Assembly (NCBI GenBank): GCA_903823545.1
Contig: CAIJTL010000643.1
Span: 1-16,132, forward strand
DNA from: an uncultured Planctomycetaceae bacterium
GTDB taxonomy: Bacteria; Planctomycetota; Planctomycetia; Planctomycetales; Planctomycetaceae
Reading direction: 5' to 3'
Length of the DNA stretch: 16,132 nucleotides
Positions within the stretch are counted from its first letter, which is position 1; the number at the start of each line of letters is the position of its first letter. The notes under the pieces are model-generated. The model had not been told where the DNA came from. It was given only the letters and a program-made list of their open reading frames with translations, and did no database searches. The position numbers were made by a program, and so were the translations under genes. Shown one piece after another: positions 7,510-13,815 of the stretch.

Positions 7510-7892
7510 CTTTGTTTGAACCGTTCCAGTCATGAAGCCGTCGGGGTTGCGTGAATTCAGACGATCGCCGCGACGAATTCGATTGAGGTTTTCAAGGCGA
7601 ATGTTCGGGATGTGACGCTTAAGAATAGAGCGTTTCCCGCGCGTCCCGCTTGATCGTTTTTTCCCGTCACGGTTCTCTCCGCACACCTTGCCAATCCCGA
7701 ACAACGGCCTCGATTAGACTGACCGTCACGGCTGTTGCCGCGAGACACCGTACTGCCGGTATCTTGCGACTCGTGCATCAAAACGCCGCACGAAGAATTT
7801 CATGAGGCACACTTCGTGGGAAGGCCAAGGGGTCTACACCCCGATATCTCACGTGACCTTGGCCGAATGACGACGCAACTCGGAGCTAGACT
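7510..7892. other. Intergenic region with a foldable segment near its 3' end
   Basis: I see no convincing gene in these 383 bases. Short frames on the minus strand here are Arg/Ser-rich and look like chance. A foldable element lies at 7823-7864: GGCCAAGG (7823-7830) pairs with CCTTGGCC (7857-7864). It encloses GGGGT/ACCCC (7829-7842, sharing two bases with the outer stem) and the 8-base palindrome TCACGTGA (7849-7856). It ends 28 bases before the GTG start of the next gene, so it could sit in that gene's leader. GGAG at 7882-7885 is that gene's ribosome binding site. Confidence 0.45.
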
Positions 7893-8384
7893 GTGAGCCA
7901 ACACCATCTTCCCATTGAGCACTTCCTGCAAAAACTGGATACCGAGGAGCAGGATCGCCCCAAAAAGGAATCCCGCCCAGAATGGCTCACGCATTTCATT
8001 GACTGCATCGCCGACCTCTTTGATCCACTGATCGGAGTCGCTCGTGTCGGCTTCGACTGTAACCTGACAGAAGGAGCATGGGTCGTCGGACTCTACCTTG
8101 GCTCCTACGAAATCGTGGGTGGGCGACGTGACGGTGAGACTCGTCACATCAATTTCGAGTTTGACATTCAGCAGCTCATGGCCCACTTCAGCAAAGTGAC
8201 CGAGCTTGTCTGGAGCGCGTTTCCGTCACCACGAGATACACGCTCGTCATGGGCTCGATCGTTCATCACGATCGCTGGACTCGTCGGCGATCAAACCGTT
8301 CGCCTACAAGTCTTCTCGGTCCCGCCAACCTACGCCGAGATCGGAATGCGCCGCTTCCCGGATGGACGCTTTGAGCCAGCGTGA
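7893..8384 (+). CDS. Conserved-looking protein of unknown function
   Basis: I do not recognise this 163-residue protein. It starts with GTG, supported by GGAG at 7882-7885, 7 bases upstream. The frame reads like a real folded protein: an acidic/basic N-terminal helix region (MSQHHLPIEHFLQKLD...), an aromatic/hydrophobic segment DPLIGVARVGFDCNLTEGAWVVGLYLGSYEIVGG split by charged residues (about 44-78), and a second mixed segment with HINFEFDIQQL (85-95). There is no signal peptide, membrane helix or metal motif. It is monocistronic on the plus strand, preceded by a possible structured leader and followed by a 33-bp inverted repeat. The opposite-strand open frame over its first half is less protein-like. 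Confidence 0.7.
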   Translation: MSQHHLPIEHFLQKLDTEEQDRPKKESRPEWLTHFIDCIADLFDPLIGVARVGFDCNLTEGAWVVGLYLGSYEIVGGRRDGETRHINFEFDIQQLMAHFSKVTELVWSAFPSPRDTRSSWARSFITIAGLVGDQTVRLQVFSVPPTYAEIGMRRFPDGRFEPA

Positions 8385-8392
8385 CGAAAAGG

Positions 8393-8482
8393 GGAAGATT
8401 GGTCGTTGGTTATCGGTCATTGATCGTTGGTCATTTTTGCAAGGCAAATGATCAATGACCGATAACCAATGACCAATCTTCC
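8393..8482. repeat. 33-bp near-perfect inverted repeat between convergent genes
   Basis: Arms at 8393-8425 and 8450-8482 are reverse complements with one mismatch over 33 bases, around a 24-base spacer. Within the arms, GGTC/TTGGT/TTGATC units recur, giving a sub-repeat texture. It sits exactly between the stop of the plus-strand unknown gene and the stop of the minus-strand HAD gene. It could act as a bidirectional terminator or transcript stabiliser, although no strong T-run follows either side. It may also belong to a dispersed repeat family. Confidence 0.8.
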
Positions 8483-8490
8483 GGCCTCAT

Positions 8491-9372
8491 TTATCTTTGC
8501 GGCCACAAGTAATCGAGCAGCGTTTTCGAGTCGCGATAATCCGCCACCACGACGTCGGCTCCAACGCCGATCAGCCGATCGCGTTTCCAAGGATCTGCCT
8601 TACCGCTTTTGCTTTTTTCGTCGCTCGCAACGGCGATCGCAGTGCCCCCTGCGGTTTTGATATTATCGATCTCGACATATCCGTCGCCGAAGCCGATCAG
8701 CTTTGTTCCGGCGGCGTTGTTCTCACGCAAGATGCGTTCGATGACCATCTGCTTCGAGAAATTCTGGTAGTCGTCGCGAGCGCCATAAATGTGCTGCCCG
8801 AAGAACGACGTCAGTCCGAGCAGTTCGACTTCCTCACGCACATAAACTTCGTCGGTCCCGCTTGCGAGATACATCGCGACGCCGCGAGCTTTCAACTCTT
8901 GCAGTAATGCCACCGAGCCAGGAACCAAATATTCGTCGGCAGCGATCGTGCCTGAGCGTAATCCATCGCGACGATGATTGATTCGGACCAGCAGCCGATC
9001 GTGATATTCCTGCTTGTAGACGATCGGTTCTGCGGGCGTTCCGCCGCGCTTGCGCACCTCTTCGGCCAATCGAATCATCTGATAGATCGTCTGCTTGCCA
9101 TTGAGCTGCATGATGAAGTCGAGGCACAGCTTCGACAGATCGGCGTCGCTCTCAGACGTGCCAGTTGCTCGCAGCACTTCGACCATCAAAGGGACCATGA
9201 CCTCGGGCCAACCTTCGCGAATCAGACTGAGCGTCCCGTCAAAATCAAACACAGCATGTCGCGGCGGTTCGGTCAGTGAAACTTCTCGGATAATCTCGAT
9301 GCTTGTTCCTGAAAGAAACCGCGTCGGCCCGATCTCGGTGACGCGGCGTTGATAGTCATGTTCGTGCGACAT
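8491..9372 (-). CDS. HAD-family hydrolase
   Basis: A 293-residue cytosolic phosphohydrolase of the HAD superfamily. Motif I is VFDFDGTLS (41-49) with Asp43 and Asp45, motif II LASGT (169-173), motif III Lys208 in FSKQ, and motif IV GFGDGYVEIDN (227-237) with Asp230 and Asp236. A cap of about 110 residues lies between motifs I and II. All catalytic residues are present, so it should be active; the substrate is unknown. The 40 residues before motif I are unusual for the simplest HADs and may be a family-specific extension. It is the last gene of the minus-strand block, 75 bases after DUF1501 protein A, with a weak ribosome binding site. A sugar phosphate is a guess from context only. Confidence 0.9.
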   Translation of the reverse strand: MSHEHDYQRRVTEIGPTRFLSGTSIEIIREVSLTEPPRHAVFDFDGTLSLIREGWPEVMVPLMVEVLRATGTSESDADLSKLCLDFIMQLNGKQTIYQMIRLAEEVRKRGGTPAEPIVYKQEYHDRLLVRINHRRDGLRSGTIAADEYLVPGSVALLQELKARGVAMYLASGTDEVYVREEVELLGLTSFFGQHIYGARDDYQNFSKQMVIERILRENNAAGTKLIGFGDGYVEIDNIKTAGGTAIAVASDEKSKSGKADPWKRDRLIGVGADVVVADYRDSKTLLDYLWPQR

Positions 9373-9447
9373 TCGTGTTGTGGTTTCTGTGAGTAATTCG
9401 AATGAAAGAGCCGGAATTCAAGTGGCTCACGTCTTGCGATTCGGCGT

Positions 9448-10866
9448 TCACGCCAACAAGGCTTCAACCACATCACCCGTCGGAACCAGCCGATAGGGCC
9501 GATTCGACAGGTCGTGGATCTCCATGTCGTGACGCAGACCGAGGCAATGGTAGATCGTGGAGATGATGTCGCCGGGAATCAGCGGATCGGACGCGGGGAA
9601 AGCGCCGATCTTGTCGCTGCTGCCGTAGATCTTTCCCTTCGCGAATCCGCCACCAAGCAGCATCAAGCTGTAGCAGTAATTCCAGTGATCTCGACCCGCG
9701 TCCGCAGCGTTGATTTTCGGAGTTCGCCCGAAGTCGCCAAACACGGCAACGATCGTTCGCTCAAGCAGTCCGCGAGCCTCCAGATCTGCCAACAAGCTTG
9801 AGCAAGCGGCGTCGAGCTGTGGAAGCAGCGTTCCTTTGAGCTTCTTGAAGTTGCTGCCGTGAGTATCCCATGTCGCGTTCGCATCAGGTGCCCACGATAA
9901 AGTCACCATGCGTGTCCCCGCTTCGATCAAGCGTCGCGCCAACAGCGTGCTCTGTCCGTAAATGTTTCGTCCGTAAGAATCACGCACTGAGTCCGGTTCG
10001 TCGGATAAACGAAACGCTCGCTGCGTGTTCTCAGAAGTCAGCAATTGCAGCGCTCGCTGTTGAAAGCCGGTCATTCCATCGGCGATGTTCGGTCCCGCTT
10101 GTTGCGAGAGTTGTCGATCGACTTCTTGAAACAACGCGCGTCGCATCGCGAGTCGCTCGGTCGAAACATCCGCGAGCAGCGTCAATTCTGGAATCGCGAA
10201 GTCCGGGGAGTTCGGGTCTCGCAGCACAAATAACGGATCTTTCGCGCGGCCCAAGATGCCTGCAAAGAAACCTGGCTGTGGCGGACCACCGGCTCCTTCG
10301 GCGGTGATATACGGCAAATGAACTTGCGGCACGATCGCTCGATCAGGCGGACGAACCATCGACAACACACATCCCGGCGACGGGTAATCAGTCGGGCGAG
10401 TTCCTCCACCGATCTCACCTCGGTCGTGACCCGTCATCGCCGCATACACGGCAGCGGCGTGAGCGTTATTCACACCGTGATGCATCGACCGCACGACGGT
10501 CGCTTGGTGCATGTGCCGAGCGAGCTTCGGCATTTGATCGCTGACTTGATAACCCGGCAGCGACGTTGCAATCGGCTGAAATTCGCCGCGAATGCCGTCC
10601 GCCGCATCGGGCTTCATGTCCCACATGTCGAGATGACTCGGCCCGCCATCCAGAAACAACACGATGCAATGATCGGCACGTGGGCTGAGGCGTCCTTTGC
10701 CCGAAGATCGGCGCGGGTCTCCCGACCCCGCCGCCTGTTCCGCCGCAAGTAGCTTCGGCAGCGACAGTCCCATCAATCCTAGCCCACCGACTTGCAACAA
10801 GTGGCGGCGCGACAAGTCAGCAGTCGACGGCGTCAGACCATTTCGAGTTTGAACGAGGTTAAGCAC
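9448..10866 (-). CDS. DUF1501 protein A (Tat-exported, alkaline-phosphatase fold)
   Basis: A 472-residue DUF1501 protein, a family related in fold to sulfatases and alkaline phosphatases and abundant in planctomycetes; its reaction is not established. The GTG at 10866 is chosen as start because GGAGG lies 6 bases upstream and gives the family-type N-terminus MLNLVQTRNG. An in-frame frame continues 22 codons upstream but has no such signal. A twin-arginine signal is visible (SRRHLLQVGGLGLMGLSLP, 19-37). Later motifs are FLDGGPSHLDMWDMKPD (71-87), a DTHG site (334-337), GDFGRTPKIN (377-386) and GRDHWNYCY (391-399), followed by LGGGFAKGKIYG. Those Asp/His residues are the likely metal ligands by analogy with the fold. 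It lies 66 bases after the DUF4380 gene. Confidence 0.95.
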   Translation of the reverse strand: MLNLVQTRNGLTPSTADLSRRHLLQVGGLGLMGLSLPKLLAAEQAAGSGDPRRSSGKGRLSPRADHCIVLFLDGGPSHLDMWDMKPDAADGIRGEFQPIATSLPGYQVSDQMPKLARHMHQATVVRSMHHGVNNAHAAAVYAAMTGHDRGEIGGGTRPTDYPSPGCVLSMVRPPDRAIVPQVHLPYITAEGAGGPPQPGFFAGILGRAKDPLFVLRDPNSPDFAIPELTLLADVSTERLAMRRALFQEVDRQLSQQAGPNIADGMTGFQQRALQLLTSENTQRAFRLSDEPDSVRDSYGRNIYGQSTLLARRLIEAGTRMVTLSWAPDANATWDTHGSNFKKLKGTLLPQLDAACSSLLADLEARGLLERTIVAVFGDFGRTPKINAADAGRDHWNYCYSLMLLGGGFAKGKIYGSSDKIGAFPASDPLIPGDIISTIYHCLGLRHDMEIHDLSNRPYRLVPTGDVVEALLA

Positions 10867-10872
10867 CTTGAG

Positions 10873-10877
10873 CCTCC
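10873..10877 (-). promoter_or_regulatory. Ribosome binding site deciding a GTG start
   Basis: GGAGG on the minus strand, 6 bases before the GTG at 10866. It supports that start for DUF1501 protein A over the longer open frame reaching 10932. Confidence 0.8.
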
Positions 10878-10932
10878 GTTTGACGATGTTTGAGTCAGGC
10901 AGCATAAACCATCGACCGACATCTCTCACCAA

Positions 10933-11988
10933 TCAGTTCGCAATTTTGTGTGCAACAGCGGTCTCTTTCGCGACCTGCTCGCGCAAACGTTGCAGATCGA
11001 TCGACTGACCTTCTTTGGGAAAGGGATGCGATAACAACCACCAATCTTCGGTGAAGGACGCTGATTCTCCCGGCTGCAAACGTTCGCGAGGCCCGATTGG
11101 CTCCAGTTCGATGCGCGGCCCCGTCGGATACCAAACCGACAACGTCAACCCCGCCGCTTCGTTGTAGACGCGGTCGGGGAATGTCGCGAACCGTTTTACA
11201 AAGAGCGTGTTGTTCGGCATGACGTAACCAAGCCAACCGGCATGCGAATCAAAGCCAAGTTTCGGCTTACGTGGCGGTGCGAGGATTTCGAGGAAGCCGT
11301 CTCGCTCACGGATCAGATCATCTTTGTTGCGAACGTTGATGATCGCACCTTCTTCATACATCGCGTATTTGCTTGGAAACTTGCTCGGTCGATCGCCGAG
11401 CGGAATCAAACAAATCCCACCACCGGGTGAGAACGATCGCCCCCAATGACAGACTTCGCGAACTTCTTGGGAGACGTTGATCATCGTCTGCTGACACGAC
11501 AGACCGACCGACTTGCCGTGTGTGATGAAACGGAATTCGCGTACGAGTTGAATGCCCGCCGCCTCTTCGCGAGGACTGGTGAGCTTGGCAGAATGCTCGC
11601 TGGTGATTTCCCCCGTCCATTCGCCGGACCAAGTTTTCGGATGAGCGATAACCGTCAATTCCGGCCCGTAATCAAACCGTCCCGCCGATGCTGGCCCTGG
11701 CTTTCCCGGCTGCCAGTTCTTTTCCTCATCATCGAGGAACATCGCGTTCTGCCCATCAACCGAGAACTCCAAAACTCGCCCGCCCGCTTGCGGACACAAG
11801 ACCGCACGAGCGTTACCGCGTTTCAATTCGATCGCCTTCGAGTAGCCGTGATACATCACGACTCGCGCAGTGACTGAGTCATCTGCAACAGAAGGCGCGG
11901 GCCAACCTAACGCGATCAATACTGTCGTGATCACAGTCACGAAGGCGAAGTTGTCCTGACGTGTGAACCTCAGTCGAACTGAAAACAT
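10933..11988 (-). CDS. DUF4380 secreted protein (mutarotase-like fold)
   Basis: A 351-residue exported protein of the DUF4380 type, which I relate to the galactose-mutarotase-like sugar-binding fold; no enzyme activity is established. A signal peptide is visible, with hydrophobic core FVTVITTVLIALGW (16-29) and probable cleavage after APSVA (31-35). The mature part starts like the family, with IELKRGNARAVLCPQAGGRVLEFSVDGQNAMFL (53-85), has a CHWGRSF site (180-186), and ends in ELEPIGPRERLQPGESASFTEDWWL (294-318). The start has AAGGA 7 bases upstream. It lies between the two DUF1501 genes, with DUF1501 protein A only 66 bases downstream, so those two are probably co-transcribed. A role in binding or processing an exported carbohydrate is inference. 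Confidence 0.85.
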   Translation of the reverse strand: MFSVRLRFTRQDNFAFVTVITTVLIALGWPAPSVADDSVTARVVMYHGYSKAIELKRGNARAVLCPQAGGRVLEFSVDGQNAMFLDDEEKNWQPGKPGPASAGRFDYGPELTVIAHPKTWSGEWTGEITSEHSAKLTSPREEAAGIQLVREFRFITHGKSVGLSCQQTMINVSQEVREVCHWGRSFSPGGGICLIPLGDRPSKFPSKYAMYEEGAIINVRNKDDLIRERDGFLEILAPPRKPKLGFDSHAGWLGYVMPNNTLFVKRFATFPDRVYNEAAGLTLSVWYPTGPRIELEPIGPRERLQPGESASFTEDWWLLSHPFPKEGQSIDLQRLREQVAKETAVAHKIAN

Positions 11989-12087
11989 GCAGGATTCCTT
12001 TAGATGTGCGGCGGGATGAAATCGTGTTGGTTGATACGTTTGGAATGTATGGACCTAACTCTCAAACAGATGCCCCCTACAGGGAAC

Positions 12088-12111
12088 GACAGCGAATCTT
12101 AATTCGCTGTC
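12088..12111. terminator. Perfect 10-bp hairpin downstream of DUF1501 protein B
   Basis: GACAGCGAAT (12088-12097) and ATTCGCTGTC (12102-12111) form a perfect stem with a 4-base loop. It lies about 45 bases past the stop of the DUF1501 B gene and 100 bases before the DUF4380 start. No T-run follows on either strand, so termination is plausible but not shown; it may also act as a regulatory or stabilising hairpin. Confidence 0.45.
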
Positions 12112-12157
12112 ATCCTTTGCCACATCTTCAGGAGCAGTCTCATTCGCCCCATCATTG

Positions 12158-13543
12158 CTACGCAAAGACGCGCGACACGACTCTGCCCGTCGCAGCAGGC
12201 AACGGTCGATTCAGTTTGTCGTGTAGCTCAGTTTGCGGATCGATTCCCATCGCCGCGAACATCGTCGCGGCGAGATCGCCCAACGGGACAGGATCGCGGT
12301 CGGGATACGCTCCGTTCTTGTCGCTCACGCCGTGAATGTAGCCACGTTGGACTCCGCCACCGGCGAGCAACACGGTGTAGCAACTCGGCCAGTGATCGCG
12401 GCTGATGTTCGCGTTGATTTTTGGAGTTCGACCGAATTCTCCCATCCAGACAATCAGCGTGCTGTCGAGCAATCCTCGTTCTTCCAAATCGCGGATCAGC
12501 ACTGGCAGCGTCTGATCGGTCAACGGGAGATGTCGACCTTTCAAGATCGGATACATCCGCGTGTCGTTGAAGCCGTGCGTGTCCCAGCCTCCGGACTTTG
12601 TGTTTTGACCGCCGATGCTCTCGTCGAAGTAAACGTTGACGAAACGAACTCCCGCTTCGACCAACCGTCGCGCGAGCAAACAGCTTTGCCCATAAGTTGT
12701 TCGACCGTATTGATCGCGAAGTTTCGCTGACTCCCGCGATAAGTCGAACGCATCGCGAACCTGAGTCGATCCCAGCATCGTCAACGCGCGGTCGTAGTAC
12801 TCATCGATCCCTCGAGCGGTGGCCGAGTATTCCAGCAATCGCGACTGTTCATTGACCAATCGCTGCATCGCTCGCCGGTTTTGCAGTCGATCGGTCGAGA
12901 GGTTGGCTGGCAGGCTCAATTCCGGAAGTTTGAAATCGGAAGCATTCGGGTCCGCGTTAATCAACAGCGGATCATGTCGCTTGCCCAGAAAGCTCGCGTG
13001 CTGTCCCGGCGTGACCGAGCCGTCACGCATGACCGTTGGCACCGCCACGAATGACGGCAATGAGCTTGAACCCGAAGCGACGTGATCGACGACCGAGCCA
13101 TACGCCGGAGCCAGTTCAATCGAGTCCTTCAACCGAATGTCATCCACCGGCGGCGCAAATCCCGTCAGCGCGTGATAGGCCGCCGAGTTGTGATTCTTCA
13201 TGTTGTGATGCACCGTCCGCACGAGCGTGACCTTATCCATCACCTTGGCCATCTCCGGCAGATGCTCGCAAATTCGCAGCCCTGGAACCGACGTGTCGAT
13301 CTGCGCGAACTTGCTCCGAATCCCGTCCGGCGCATCGGGCTTCATATCAAACGTATCAACGTGACTCGGCCCGCCGAACTGATACAGAAAGATGACCGAC
13401 TTCGCTCGCACCGGCAGCTTCTTCGCAGATTGTTCCGCCGCGAAAAGTTTCGACAAAGAGAGTCCGAGCATCCCCAACGATCCGGCTCGCAGCGCGGTAC
13501 GGCGGGTTGGCAAGGAGTGATCAGGAAATGTGGTACGAGTCAT
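12158..13543 (-). CDS. DUF1501 protein B (Tat-exported, alkaline-phosphatase fold)
   Basis: A second DUF1501 protein, 461 residues, a paralogue of the one at 9448-10866. The ATG at 13543 is chosen because it begins a twin-arginine signal (TRRTALRAGSLGMLGLSLSKLFAA, about 13-36); the frame extends 46 codons further up but through Arg-rich, repeat-derived sequence. Motifs are YQFGGPSHVDTFDMKPD (54-70), VHHNMKNHNSAAYHALTG (111-128), a GGWDTHG site (318-324), GEFGRTPKIN (368-377), and SRDHWPSCYT (381-390), with LAGGG after it. The replacement of the usual Leu-Asp start of motif 1 by Gln-Phe-Gly-Gly is common in this half of the family. It lies 272 bases after the DUF1553 gene, a typical genomic partner, with inverted repeats in between. 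The upstream RBS (GGAAAG) is weak. Activity unknown. Confidence 0.95.
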   Translation of the reverse strand: MTRTTFPDHSLPTRRTALRAGSLGMLGLSLSKLFAAEQSAKKLPVRAKSVIFLYQFGGPSHVDTFDMKPDAPDGIRSKFAQIDTSVPGLRICEHLPEMAKVMDKVTLVRTVHHNMKNHNSAAYHALTGFAPPVDDIRLKDSIELAPAYGSVVDHVASGSSSLPSFVAVPTVMRDGSVTPGQHASFLGKRHDPLLINADPNASDFKLPELSLPANLSTDRLQNRRAMQRLVNEQSRLLEYSATARGIDEYYDRALTMLGSTQVRDAFDLSRESAKLRDQYGRTTYGQSCLLARRLVEAGVRFVNVYFDESIGGQNTKSGGWDTHGFNDTRMYPILKGRHLPLTDQTLPVLIRDLEERGLLDSTLIVWMGEFGRTPKINANISRDHWPSCYTVLLAGGGVQRGYIHGVSDKNGAYPDRDPVPLGDLAATMFAAMGIDPQTELHDKLNRPLPAATGRVVSRVFA

Positions 13544-13572
13544 AGAGTTGGTTCTTTCCAACTTAACCCAGA

Positions 13573-13611
13573 CGGCTCGCCTGTGTTTTTTATGCATCAA
13601 CAGGCGAGCCG
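13573..13611. repeat. 12-bp hairpin repeat upstream of DUF1501 protein B
   Basis: CGGCTCGCCTGT (13573-13584) and ACAGGCGAGCCG (13600-13611) are perfect 12-base inverted arms with a 15-base loop. It is about 30 bases before the ATG at 13543, so it may lie in the leader of that gene. Eleven of these bases recur at 2852-2862. Confidence 0.7.
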
Positions 13612-13655
13612 CCTGTGCTACGAATTTACGATCTCTTCTTCGGGGCGATCTTTTC

Positions 13656-13790
13656 CAACGCAAAGGTGCCAAGCATCGCAAAGGTACGCAAAGTGTCAGA
13701 GTTGATCGACTTCAGGATTCAATAACGAACTAAAAAATTGACTGCCCCAAACCTTTGCGATTCTTTGCGAACCTCCGCACCTTTGCGTTG
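13656..13790. repeat. CGCAAAGG-type repeat pair, inverted
   Basis: CAACGCAAAGGTGC (13656-13669) and GCACCTTTGCGTTG (13777-13790) are perfect inverted copies of 14 bases. Further CGCAAAG units lie just inside each copy (near 13677 and 13688, and near 13755 and 13764). This is the simple CGCAAAGG repeat that often lies between genes. It lies between the DUF1553 and DUF1501 B genes and leaves nothing else recognisable in that gap. Confidence 0.65.
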
Positions 13791-13815
13791 AAAACCGCAT
13801 GGCAGAATGAGTTCG

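Noticed and set aside
7645..7668. T-run after CGCGCG near 7640-7665 as a terminator of the ACT-domain gene
   Set aside because: I could not pair a stable stem directly before the T-run.
7324..7781. Minus-strand open frames in the gap after the ACT-domain gene
   Set aside because: Arg/Ser/Gly-rich translations without domain or start signal; part overlaps the ACT-domain gene antisense.
7800..8186. 128-residue minus-strand open frame over the unknown plus-strand gene
   Set aside because: The plus-strand frame has a well-placed GGAG, a better residue mix and a stop right before the inverted repeat; the minus frame has no such support.
8393..8482. Possible insertion-sequence end or CRISPR unit
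   Set aside because: There is a single inverted pair with no transposase, no target duplication and no regularly spaced repeats.
10867..10932. Longer start for DUF1501 protein A
   Set aside because: The extra 22 codons give a non-family N-terminus, and the GGAGG is placed for the GTG at 10866.
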